The notes: a model not told the origin generated them from the letters alone. Positions 1 through 7,108 are shown, counted from the first letter of the stretch. The stretch is DNA of 7,774 nt from Chitinophagaceae bacterium (GCA_947447815.1 CANFLJ010000084.1:1-7774); one strand, 5' to 3'. Numbers and translations: made by a program.

Positions 1-623
1 GTAAGATAATCGTTCAGACTTACAATAGATTCTTTCAACTTCCAGCGCTTTTTATCGCGCTCTCCTACCATGTTGGAGATAGCCCGTATCTGTATAAAAG
101 GAATACAGTTTTTCAGACATACATAATGCATAGCAGCTCCTTCCATACTCTCTAAAAAAGGATGATACTGTTGCCTTATCTGCTGAATATGTATAGGATT
201 GGTAGAGATGGTATTAACCGATACCCCCGTAACCACCGGAGATTTTAGCACGTTAAATTCTGGAATATTCGGATTGATTAATTGTTTATTACTAAAAGGA
301 AACTCATTGCTATCGGTAAGATTCATATCAAAAATATCGTTCCATTGATGGTTTTCCATCACGCCCATATCAGCCATATACTCTTTGCCCACTACTACTA
401 CAGAACCAAACGTAATAGTATTGTCAAAACAGCCTGCAATGCCCGCCTGCACTACCAATGCTGGTTTGTGCTGCTCTATAGCTTTTGCCAGAGAAAAAGT
501 AGTAGCCATCAAACCAATGCCACTGGTATGAAATACAATTTCAGCACCTGTTTTAAGTTTATCCTTAGCCTCTATTAAAGGCAGAATTTCCATCTTGGTA
601 GCTGCGGTTATGAGCATCTTCAT
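1..623 (-). CDS. mqnB: Futalosine hydrolase, C-terminal end cut off by the window
   Basis: The enzyme hydrolyses futalosine to dehypoxanthine futalosine plus hypoxanthine in the cytoplasmic futalosine route to menaquinone. I translated the minus strand by hand: 207 codons are open from ATG at 623 to the window edge, and the family is about 220 residues, so only a short C-terminal piece is missing. It has the phosphorylase/nucleosidase fold of PNP/UDP-type enzymes: a GIG turn at residues 35-37, QAGIAG at 59-64, the ribose-site motif ESMEGAA at 158-164, and SNMVGERD at 183-190 followed by KKRWKLKESI, a tail typical of futalosine hydrolases rather than MTA/SAH nucleosidases. A second ATG lies two codons in (617); the first gives MKMLITAAT, which matches the usual family N-terminus, so I prefer it. 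It diverges from the E1 gene across about 95 bases. The alternative, another nucleosidase, is less likely. Confidence 0.9.
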   Translation of the reverse strand, partial: MKMLITAATKMEILPLIEAKDKLKTGAEIVFHTSGIGLMATTFSLAKAIEQHKPALVVQAGIAGCFDNTITFGSVVVVGKEYMADMGVMENHQWNDIFDMNLTDSNEFPFSNKQLINPNIPEFNVLKSPVVTGVSVNTISTNPIHIQQIRQQYHPFLESMEGAAMHYVCLKNCIPFIQIRAISNMVGERDKKRWKLKESIVSLNDYL

Positions 624-718
624 ACTACAAATTTGAGGGGTTTTCCATAAAGTGCATAAAAGTTTGCTTATTCTTTAACGTAAATGCAATTAATTTGACA
701 GAGAAAACACGAAGCTGT

Positions 719-2713
719 ATGGAATTTCATCAACTGGGATTATCAAATAATGAACTCATAGCAATATATCGCGAACTATTATTTCCGAGAATGATAGAGG
801 AAAAAATGCTGGTATTATTACGTCAGGGAAAAATAAGTAAATGGTTTAGTGGCATAGGTCAGGAAGCAATCTCTGTAGGAGCTGTAATGGCTTTGCAGCA
901 AGACGAATGGATTATGCCCATGCACCGTAATCTCGGAATTTTTACAGGCCGTAAAATGCCGCTGAGCAAATTGTTTATGCAATGGCAGGGCAACAAAGAC
1001 GGCTATAGTAAAGGAAGAGAAAGAAGTTTTCACTTTGGAAATAAAGAGCATCATATCTGTGGAATGATTTCGCATCTTGGTCCACAGTTAGCCATTGCCG
1101 ATGGGGTGGCGCTGGCACATTCTCTTAAAGCAGAGCATAAAGTGTCCCTAGCCTTCACGGGTGATGGTGCTACAAGCGAGGGCGATTTTCACGAAGCAAT
1201 GAATGTTGCCGCAGTATGGAATCTGCCCGTAATATTTATCATAGAAAATAATGGCTATGGACTTAGTACGCCTATTAACGAACAGTTTAGGTGCGAGCAG
1301 TTAATAGACAAGGCGAAGGGCTATGGCATGGAATCGGTACGAATAGATGGCAATAATGTGCTATCGGTTTATGATACCATTAAAGGAGTAAGAGATTATT
1401 GTATCAAGAATCAGAAACCTTACCTGATAGAATGTATGACCTTCAGAATGCGTGGTCACGAGGAAGCAAGCGGTACTAAATACGTACCGAAAGAGCTGTT
1501 TGAAGAATGGGGCAAAAAAGATCCTATAAAAAACTACGAACAGTGGCTGGTAAAAGAACGCGTAATTTCAGAAATGGCTATTGCAGATATCCGTAATGAA
1601 TATAAAGCTCATATAGAATCGGAATTGCAGATAGCTTATCAGGCTGCAGAAATGGTAGTGGACGAAGCAGAAGAATTTGCGGACGTTTATGCACCAAAAC
1701 CAATTAATGTTTCGATACCCATAAAAGAAGAAGGCTATTATAAAGATCAGAAAGAAAAACGATTTATTGATGCTATTCAGGAAGGATTAAAACAATCGCT
1801 GGTGCAGCATAATAACCTGGTGATAATGGGTCAGGATATAGCAGAGTATGGTGGTGCTTTCAAGATTACAGAAGGCTTTGTGCAGGAGTTTGGAAAACAA
1901 CGTATCCGCAATACCCCATTATGCGAAAGCGCGATAGTAGGAACCGCACTGGGATTAAGTCTGGAAGGCTATAAATCGGTAATGGAAATGCAGTTTGCCG
2001 ACTTTGTTACTGTTGGCTTCAATCAGATAGTAAACAACCTTGCCAAGATACATTATCGCTGGGGGCAAAATGCCGATGTAGTTGTTCGTATGCCTACAGG
2101 AGCAGGCGTAAGTGCAGGTCCTTTTCATAGTCAGAGTAACGAAGCATGGTTTACCCACGTACCGGGATTAAAGGTGGTATATCCTTCAAATCCTCACGAT
2201 GCAAAAGGCTTGTTGATTGCTGCAATTAACGATCCAAATCCGGTAATGTATTTCGAACATAAGGTGATGTATCGAAGCATCAATGGAAATGTGCCGGAAG
2301 AGTATTACGAAGTACCAATAGGCAAAGCTAAGCTGGTAGAAGAAGGGGAGGATATTAGTATCATTACCTACGGAATGGGAGTACACTGGGCATTGCAATA
2401 TGCACAACAACACACCGATGTTTCTTTGGATATACTCGATCTGAGAACTTTATTGCCGTTGGATTATGATGCCATTAAAGCAAGTGTACAACGTACTGGA
2501 AAAGTATTGATACTACACGAAGATACCTTGATGGGTGGCATAGGAGGAGAGATAAGTGCATGGATAACCGAGCATTGTTTCGAATTCCTGGACGCACCAG
2601 TAATTAGATGTGCTTCATTAGATACACCAATACCTTTTAATACATTGCTGGAAAAGAATTTCTTAGCCAATAAAAGACTGGAGAAAAGTATGGAGAAATT
2701 GATGAATTATTAG
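719..2713 (+). CDS. Fused alpha/beta E1 of a 2-oxo acid (branched-chain type) dehydrogenase
   Basis: A thiamine-diphosphate-dependent E1 that would decarboxylate a 2-oxo acid and pass the acyl group to a lipoyl E2. Both E1 subunits are in one 664-residue chain. The alpha half (about 10-320) holds the ThDP/Mg motif that starts GDGATSEGD at 148 and ends with NN at 177-178, then RMRGH at 243-247. A linker (about 325-345) leads to the beta half, with PLCESAIVG at 400-408 (E403 being the expected cofactor-activating glutamate), GPFHSQS at 467-473 with the active-site histidine H470, and a transketolase C-terminal domain to the end. The HSQS and PGLKVVYPSNP stretches resemble branched-chain 2-oxoisovalerate dehydrogenases more than pyruvate dehydrogenase, but the substrate is inferred. 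No E2 or E3 gene is nearby. I chose ATG 719; a TTG at 695 would add eight residues with no motif support. A strong hairpin follows the stop. Confidence 0.9.
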   Translation: MEFHQLGLSNNELIAIYRELLFPRMIEEKMLVLLRQGKISKWFSGIGQEAISVGAVMALQQDEWIMPMHRNLGIFTGRKMPLSKLFMQWQGNKDGYSKGRERSFHFGNKEHHICGMISHLGPQLAIADGVALAHSLKAEHKVSLAFTGDGATSEGDFHEAMNVAAVWNLPVIFIIENNGYGLSTPINEQFRCEQLIDKAKGYGMESVRIDGNNVLSVYDTIKGVRDYCIKNQKPYLIECMTFRMRGHEEASGTKYVPKELFEEWGKKDPIKNYEQWLVKERVISEMAIADIRNEYKAHIESELQIAYQAAEMVVDEAEEFADVYAPKPINVSIPIKEEGYYKDQKEKRFIDAIQEGLKQSLVQHNNLVIMGQDIAEYGGAFKITEGFVQEFGKQRIRNTPLCESAIVGTALGLSLEGYKSVMEMQFADFVTVGFNQIVNNLAKIHYRWGQNADVVVRMPTGAGVSAGPFHSQSNEAWFTHVPGLKVVYPSNPHDAKGLLIAAINDPNPVMYFEHKVMYRSINGNVPEEYYEVPIGKAKLVEEGEDISIITYGMGVHWALQYAQQHTDVSLDILDLRTLLPLDYDAIKASVQRTGKVLILHEDTLMGGIGGEISAWITEHCFEFLDAPVIRCASLDTPIPFNTLLEKNFLANKRLEKSMEKLMNY

Positions 2714-2780
2714 GATTTTCTGGTATAGTATGATTCTTTTTGATTTAATAGAAACATTATTGACTACTGCTATTGTATTA

Positions 2781-2808
2781 AATGAATTCGCTAATCCGCG
2801 AATTCATT
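2781..2808. terminator. Bidirectional terminator-like hairpin between convergent genes
   Basis: Arms AATGAATTCGC (2781-2791) and GCGAATTCATT (2798-2808) are perfectly complementary over 11 bp around a 6-base loop; allowing one bulged A the stem extends to 13 bp. It sits between the stop of the E1 gene (2713) and the stop of the minus-strand DUF2461 gene (2814), where a shared terminator is expected. The flanks are AT-rich but lack a long T run on either side, so termination strength is uncertain. Confidence 0.7.
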
Positions 2809-2813
2809 AATTA

Positions 2814-3479
2814 TTACTCTATCGCCTTATTTAAAAAGTCTATTAAAGGATTTAATGCTTCAAACGCAGCAACAACCTTCTTTAATAATGTTTTATCGGT
2901 CAACAATTCATCGGGTACAGGATAGGTAGCTATCCAGCTTTTTAGTTTGATAAAGCTAATAGCAGGATTGTCTTTTTCGTATCCCTTAGGTTCGCGGGTA
3001 AGGGAGAACTCTTCATTCATAGTTAGTCCACCGTATTGTGCTACAAACTTCTTGTTCTTTATGATCTTATTAAACTCCTCAAAGCCATAATCTATTTCCT
3101 GTCTTATCTTTTTTATAGTATCTGCATCGGGCATGTATATACCACCACCTATAAAACTATTACCCGGTTCTAAATGAAAGTAATAACCAGCAAGCATGGT
3201 CTTTTTACCCCCTTTACTAAAGCTTGCTCCCATATTGGTTTTGTATGGACTTTTATCTTTACTGAATCGTACGTCTCTGTTTATACGAAACATACATTCC
3301 TTAGGTTGCAGGTGGGCAATGCTTTCATCTTTTTTGCCAAAGTCTGCAATAACACTTCCTACAAGTGCAGTAAAGTCCTGCTTTGCTGTTTCATAGGCTT
3401 TTCTATTGGCATCAAACCATTCTTTACTATTGTTTTTCTTCAGAGAAGTTAAAAACTTAATTGTTTCTTTTTGTAACAT
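2814..3479 (-). CDS. DUF2461 (TIGR02453) family protein of unknown function
   Basis: A 221-residue protein with the full motif set of the DUF2461 family: NNSKEWFDANRKAYE near residue 16, FRINRDVRFSKDKSPYKTN at 64-82, YYFHLEPGNSFIGGGIYMP at 99-117, and KGYEKDNPAISFIKLKSW near the C-terminus. The length is normal for the family. There is no signal peptide or membrane segment, so it is predicted to be cytoplasmic. The family is widespread in bacteria but its biochemical role is not established, and I do not assign one. The start MLQKETIKFL is the first ATG of the frame and fits the usual N-terminus. The gene lies 77 bases downstream of ligA on the same strand; that gap shows no clear terminator or promoter, so read-through from ligA is possible but unproven. 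Confidence 0.93.
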   Translation of the reverse strand: MLQKETIKFLTSLKKNNSKEWFDANRKAYETAKQDFTALVGSVIADFGKKDESIAHLQPKECMFRINRDVRFSKDKSPYKTNMGASFSKGGKKTMLAGYYFHLEPGNSFIGGGIYMPDADTIKKIRQEIDYGFEEFNKIIKNKKFVAQYGGLTMNEEFSLTREPKGYEKDNPAISFIKLKSWIATYPVPDELLTDKTLLKKVVAAFEALNPLIDFLNKAIE

Positions 3480-3556
3480 AAGAGAACTATTAACCTAGTT
3501 AAAAATATTTACTTATTGTATTTGTCTTTTTTGTATTCCGTTAAACGATCTAATTA

Positions 3557-3570
3557 TCACGACTCACGAC
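3557..3570. repeat. Two exact TCACGAC heptamers at the ligA stop codon
   Basis: TCACGAC occurs twice in tandem. It belongs to the same unit family as the ACTCACG/ATTGACG arrays inside the gene. Read on the minus strand it encodes the final residues and the TGA stop of ligA. Two units alone could be chance; the shared sequence with the arrays at 4893-5048 is what makes it notable. Confidence 0.55.
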
Positions 3571-5812
3571 GATGTTCTCCCCCATTGATGCTCGCCAGAA
3601 ATTCATCTTCTGTCAATATCTGAATTGAAGATAACTTCTTTGCTTTCTCCAGCTTACTTCCCGCATCAGCACCTACTACCAGAAAGTTTAATTTGTTGCT
3701 AACGTTACCAACAATTGTTCCGCCGTTTTGTTCCACCAAAGCTTCTGCTTCACTTCTTTTCATTCGGGATAGTGTACCCGTAAATAAAAAGCTCTTCCCC
3801 GTAAAACTACCTTCACTGATACTTCCTTTTTTATCATTTTTCATTTGCAATCCAAAACCTTCCAGCAAGTGAAGAATATGCAGGTTGTCGTGATTATGAA
3901 AGAAACTAAAAATACTGGAAGCAACCTTGATACCTACATCATCTAATTGTTTTAAATCTTCTTCTGTTTTATCAGCAAGATCAAAAATGGTATCAATTGC
4001 AGTTGCCAGCGTCTTTGCCGTGGTTTCTCCTACAAAGCGAATCCCCAAAGCATATATTAATCTATGTAGAGGTTGTTGTTTCGATGCTTCAATTGCTTTA
4101 ATCAGATTGTCTACACTCTTCTTTCCAAATCCTTCCATTGTGGAAATTGAGTCGTAGTTCAGCGTATAAATACCAGGAATGTCTTTTAATAATCCTGCTT
4201 CATAAAAGCTTCTGATGTTGGCTTCACCAAGACTTTTAATATCCATTGCATCCTTACTCACAAAGTGAATGATCTTCTCTACCACCTGTGCCTCACATTC
4301 TATATTAATGCAGCGCCACACGGCTTCACCATCTTCTTTAAATAAGACACTATTACAAACGGGACAATGGGTAGGAAATTTAATCTCCGTTTCCTCGCCG
4401 GTTCTTAGCTCTGGAAACGATTTTACAATCTGTGGTATCACATCTCCTGCACGTTCTATCAATACAGCGTCGCCAATCATCAGCTGTTTTTCTTTAATGT
4501 AGTCTTCGTTATGAATCGAAATGCTACTCACCGTTACACCACCCAGCGGTACAGACTTTAATTTAGCTACAGGGGTAACAGCACCTGTTCTTCCCACCTG
4601 AAATTCTACTGATAAAAGTTGCGTAGTTGCCTGTCTTGCTTTAAATTTATAAGCAATAGCCCAACGCGGATGATGCGAGGTCATGCCAATATGGTCCTGA
4701 ACAGTTAGGTCGTCCACTTTTACCACCATTCCATCTATTTCATAAGGAAGGGTATCTCTTTTTGTTTCAAATTCATTGATATAATCTATTACGCCCTCAA
4801 TACTATCCACTACTTTCATTTCCTTCAAGGGCGAACGAAATCCCAGATCCCAAAGCATTTGCAAAGAAGCAGAATGGGAACTTATTGAATCCTGAGTCGT
4901 TAGTTGTGAGTCGTGAATTTTCCCATCAGCAGTATCACTCACGATTGACGATTGACGATTCACGTTTGTATTATTGTATTCTCCTATCTCCTCCCTCCTG
5001 TCTCCTCCCTCCTCAGTATCACTCACGATTGACGACTCACGATTGACGGTGTAGCTTATATGGTACAAAAACGCATCCAGATTTCTTTTAGCTACTTCAG
5101 CCGGGTCTTTCATTCTCAAACTACCACTGGCAGCATTGCGCGGGTTTGCAAGTGGCGAAAGTCCTTGAGCAACCAATGATTGATTGTATGCATCAAACGA
5201 TTTTTTGCTCATCATTACTTCTCCCCTAATCTCAATCATTTGTATGCCATAGTTGGAAAACGAGGCCCTCAAAGGAATTGAACGTATCTGTTTAATATTG
5301 GTAGTAATATCGTCTCCTTCTATTCCATCACCCCTGGTTACTGCCTTTATCAATACATCGTTTTCGTAAATCAATGAGATGCTGGCACCATCAAACTTCG
5401 GCTCTACGCAGTATTTTAAAGAAGTTGTTTCTGCAAGTTCTGTTGCTTTTCTGTTCCAGTCTATTAAGTCCTCGCCACTAAAGCTATTATCCAGACTCAG
5501 CATGGGTACAATATGCTGTACAGTATTAAATCCGTCATTCAAACTACTACCCACTCTTTGTGTAGGAGAGTCTGCTGTAATGTATTCTGGATGTTCTGCT
5601 TCTATTTTCTTGAGTTGGTTAAATAGAATATCATATTCCGAATCGCTGATCAGCGGATTATCCAATACATAATAACGGTGTTCATGAAATCGAAGAATAG
5701 CTCGAAGAGATTCGATATCATTAACGTCAAAAGAAGAATTATGAGCGTTTACGGAGCTTAACCATTCGATTGTTTTATCTGTAAATAATTTAATTTCTTC
5801 CTTCCTATACAT
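3557..5812 (-). CDS. ligA: NAD+-dependent DNA ligase LigA with a repeat-derived insertion
   Basis: LigA seals nicks in duplex DNA using NAD+, in replication and repair. The 751-residue chain shows the complete architecture: NMN-binding Ia domain (HEHRYYVLDNPLISDSEYD at about 43-61), adenylation domain with EPKFDG carrying catalytic K139, GRTG at 407-410 opening the OB fold, a zinc finger with C483, C486, C501 and C506, helix-hairpin-helix repeats including GIRFVGE at 590-596, and a BRCT domain at about 668-741. The usual length is 665-700; the excess is an insertion at about 253-311 built from 7-bp repeats. It carries VNRESSIVSDT (256-266) and VNRQSSIVSDT (284-294) and is followed by the normal SHSASLQMLWDLGF. 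The last residues, HRRES, and the stop are also repeat-encoded. I chose ATG 5812; the frame is open to a GTG at 5854, but that lies inside the palindromic regulatory region. All catalytic residues are intact, so it is probably functional. Confidence 0.97.
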   Translation of the reverse strand: MYRKEEIKLFTDKTIEWLSSVNAHNSSFDVNDIESLRAILRFHEHRYYVLDNPLISDSEYDILFNQLKKIEAEHPEYITADSPTQRVGSSLNDGFNTVQHIVPMLSLDNSFSGEDLIDWNRKATELAETTSLKYCVEPKFDGASISLIYENDVLIKAVTRGDGIEGDDITTNIKQIRSIPLRASFSNYGIQMIEIRGEVMMSKKSFDAYNQSLVAQGLSPLANPRNAASGSLRMKDPAEVAKRNLDAFLYHISYTVNRESSIVSDTEEGGDRREEIGEYNNTNVNRQSSIVSDTADGKIHDSQLTTQDSISSHSASLQMLWDLGFRSPLKEMKVVDSIEGVIDYINEFETKRDTLPYEIDGMVVKVDDLTVQDHIGMTSHHPRWAIAYKFKARQATTQLLSVEFQVGRTGAVTPVAKLKSVPLGGVTVSSISIHNEDYIKEKQLMIGDAVLIERAGDVIPQIVKSFPELRTGEETEIKFPTHCPVCNSVLFKEDGEAVWRCINIECEAQVVEKIIHFVSKDAMDIKSLGEANIRSFYEAGLLKDIPGIYTLNYDSISTMEGFGKKSVDNLIKAIEASKQQPLHRLIYALGIRFVGETTAKTLATAIDTIFDLADKTEEDLKQLDDVGIKVASSIFSFFHNHDNLHILHLLEGFGLQMKNDKKGSISEGSFTGKSFLFTGTLSRMKRSEAEALVEQNGGTIVGNVSNKLNFLVVGADAGSKLEKAKKLSSIQILTEDEFLASINGGEHRRES
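4885..5048. repeat. Composite 7-bp-period repeat cluster inside ligA
   Basis: On the plus strand four blocks follow one another. Block 1 (4893-4920) is TGAGTCG, TTAGTTG, TGAGTCG, TGAATTT. Block 2 (4937-4964) is ACTCACG, ATTGACG, ATTGACG, ATTCACG, the same family in the opposite orientation. Block 3 (4981-5015) is CTCCTAT, CTCCTCC, CTCCTGT, CTCCTCC, CTCCTCA. Block 4 (5021-5048) is ACTCACG, ATTGACG, ACTCACG, ATTGACG. Blocks 2 and 4, each preceded by CAGTATC, form 35-bp direct repeats (4930-4964 and 5014-5048) whose first 21 bases are identical, 84 bp apart. That spacing is 28 codons, so the ligase frame is kept and the protein repeats VNR(E/Q)SSIVSDT. The cluster coincides with the part of LigA that has no counterpart in ordinary family members. 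Confidence 0.92.
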
Positions 5813-5842
5813 TTTTTCGACAATTTTGTATTTCGTATCGTG

Positions 5843-5868
5843 TAAAGCATACACCTTTGTATGGTTTA
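5843..5868. promoter_or_regulatory. 26-bp near-palindrome, candidate operator in the ligA/regulator divergent region
   Basis: Left arm TAAAGCATACA (5843-5853), centre CCTT, right arm TGTATGGTTTA (5858-5868). Ten of eleven arm positions are complementary, including an uninterrupted CATACA/TGTATG core. The site is 31 bases upstream of the ligA ATG and 49 bases upstream of the preferred regulator ATG. It overlaps a possible -7 promoter element. Length and symmetry suit a dimeric DNA-binding protein, and the adjacent winged-helix Nudix protein is the obvious candidate; that assignment is inference. Confidence 0.55.
5852..5859 (+). promoter_or_regulatory. Possible Bacteroidota -7 element for the Nudix-type regulator
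   Basis: CACCTTTG matches the Bacteroidota -7 consensus TAnnTTTG at all fixed positions except the first. A TTTTG at 5824-5828 could serve as the -33 element, though the gap of 23 bases is a little long. Transcription would start just after 5861, which excludes the ATG at 5861 as a normal start and supports 5918. The motif is short, so this is tentative. Confidence 0.3.
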
Positions 5869-5917
5869 TAAAACAAAGATAACAGTTAAGCCTTTATCAT
5901 TAATTCTATCGACTGCT

Positions 5918-6658
5918 ATGAGTAAAATATCTTATTCCATCAAAAAAAAGGAAGGAGCTTTAATAAAAGATCCTGTGATGCTGGTGAAGTCTTATCCTAA
6001 AATGCACGTTACTGTAGATTGTGCAATTTTTGGTTTTGATGATAATGAATTAAAAGTATTACTGATTAGAAGTGATCTGGAAATCTACAAAGATTTATGG
6101 TCTTTACTCGGCGATAATATTGCTGATGACGAGGATATAGATGCGGCTGCTTACCGTATATTAAAAGATCGTACAGGAATGCAGGATGTGTATCTGGAAC
6201 AGGTAAAAGTATTTAGCAAACCTGATCGTCATCCAGGGGGAAGGGTAATTACTATTGCTTATTGTACGCTGTTAAATACCCGTCATCACGAGTTGATGAT
6301 TCACGACAATGAAATTCACTGGCATAGTTTTTCATCTATAGATGAAATGGCATTTGATCACAAGGAAATTTTATTGGCTTCATATCAATGGTTACAGAAA
6401 AGAATACAGGAACATCCATTAGGATTCAATTTACTTCCCGAAAAATTCTCCTTAAGAGAATTGCAGACACTCTATGAAGCAATTCTTGGGGTAACCTTGG
6501 ACAGACGTAACTTCAGAAAAAAGTTTGCTTCCATGAAATTATTGATAGATACCAACGAGTTTGAAGGAGATGTTCCACACAGACCCGGTAAATTATACAA
6601 ATTCAACTTCGAAAAGTACGAGAAACAAAAAAACAGGTGGACAGGTATTGATTTCTAA
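5918..6658 (+). CDS. Nudix-fold transcriptional regulator with C-terminal winged helix (NrtR/AraR-like)
   Basis: A 246-residue protein of the regulator branch of the Nudix superfamily. The N-terminal part (about 30-160) has the Nudix fold, with VDCAIFGFDDNELKVLLIR followed by a box region at 65-88. The canonical REuxEExGu core is replaced by RILKDRTGM (80-88), so the metal-binding glutamates are lost and hydrolysis is unlikely; the domain probably senses a ligand. The C-terminal part has FSLRELQ from 177, LYEAILGVTLDRRNFRKKF at 185-203 and HRPGKLYKF at 221-229, the winged-helix signature of NrtR and Bacteroides AraR-type regulators. The effector and targets are unknown; NrtR senses ADP-ribose-related signals and AraR a sugar, but neither can be inferred here. 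The frame is open from ATG 5861, which would add 19 residues, but that codon lies in the palindrome. It diverges from ligA. Confidence 0.85.
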   Translation: MSKISYSIKKKEGALIKDPVMLVKSYPKMHVTVDCAIFGFDDNELKVLLIRSDLEIYKDLWSLLGDNIADDEDIDAAAYRILKDRTGMQDVYLEQVKVFSKPDRHPGGRVITIAYCTLLNTRHHELMIHDNEIHWHSFSSIDEMAFDHKEILLASYQWLQKRIQEHPLGFNLLPEKFSLRELQTLYEAILGVTLDRRNFRKKFASMKLLIDTNEFEGDVPHRPGKLYKFNFEKYEKQKNRWTGIDF

Positions 6659-6695
6659 CAGAAGATCATCTGAAATAAAATAGGCTCTTTTTATC

Positions 6696-6813
6696 TAGGG
6701 TGTTCCGGCTTTGCCGTCGGGTCTCCTCTGCTATCTTTTGGTTGCAGCCCGTAAGTTGCCCAATTACAAACTGTTTCTGGGCTGCAACCAAAAGGATATC
6801 CGCTCCACCCCTA
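6696..6813. repeat. REP-like folded element with outer, small and large stems
   Basis: Outer arms TAGGGTG (6696-6702) and CACCCCTA (6806-6813) pair with one bulge. Inside are a short hairpin, CGGC-TTT-GCCG (6706-6716), and a long one: 6732-6750 pairs with 6779-6798, including 16 uninterrupted pairs (CTTTTGGTTGCAGCCC with its complement) around a 28-base loop. The whole gives a three-way-junction fold of about 118 bases. It starts 38 bases after the regulator stop and could stabilise or end that transcript. I recall similar intergenic sequences recurring in Bacteroidota genomes, usually ending CCTAACGC, but could not check this. Confidence 0.7.
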
Positions 6814-7000
6814 ACGCAAAGTTTCGATCCTGTTCATCAGTATCAATAATGCCTATATGTATAGGGTAAAATACAATTCCCCTTAAACACTTATTTATCA
6901 AGCATTCCTGTAGCTTATTTTTATAGAAATCCCACTACTTATTATAATATTTTCACTAAAAAACCTATTTTTCAAAGAGTCAAACCCTTTTGTGAAGCCC

Positions 7001-7072
7001 ACAAAGCTCCACGCCGGGGAAGCAGAGCATATTGCCGGTCCAACAAAGCCCCACACCGATGAAACAAAGCAT
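7001..7072. repeat. Two degenerate 42-bp-period repeat units
   Basis: The 30-base segments 7001-7030 and 7043-7072 agree at 24 of 30 positions and start 42 bases apart; both run from ACAAAGC through a CCAC..CCG centre to AGCAT. On the minus strand the period equals 14 codons, and a 30-codon frame from 7072 reads MLCFIGVGLC then MLCFPGVELC. I treat this as a dispersed DNA repeat, not a gene. Confidence 0.65.
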
Positions 7073-7108
7073 GACCCTTCCTGAAATTACTAAATACTAC
7101 TTTTTCAT

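Noticed and set aside
282..578. 98-codon plus-strand open frame
   Set aside because: It lies opposite mqnB, whose motifs are clear, and its translation has no family resemblance.
695..718. TTG at 695 as the start of the E1 gene
   Set aside because: The extra eight residues match no family motif, no ribosome binding site precedes it, and an in-frame ATG follows at 719. It cannot be excluded.
4893..5048. CRISPR-like array
   Set aside because: Units are 7 bp, contiguous and without unique spacers, and the region is translated as part of ligA.
6852..6865. 14-bp palindrome CCTATA-TG-TATAGG
   Set aside because: It is short, AT-rich, not next to a gene start, and cannot form a hairpin with a two-base loop.
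6986..7072. 30-codon minus-strand peptide with two MLCF-GV-LC repeats
   Set aside because: It follows directly from the 42-bp DNA repeat, with no start context or family; it is better explained as repeat DNA.
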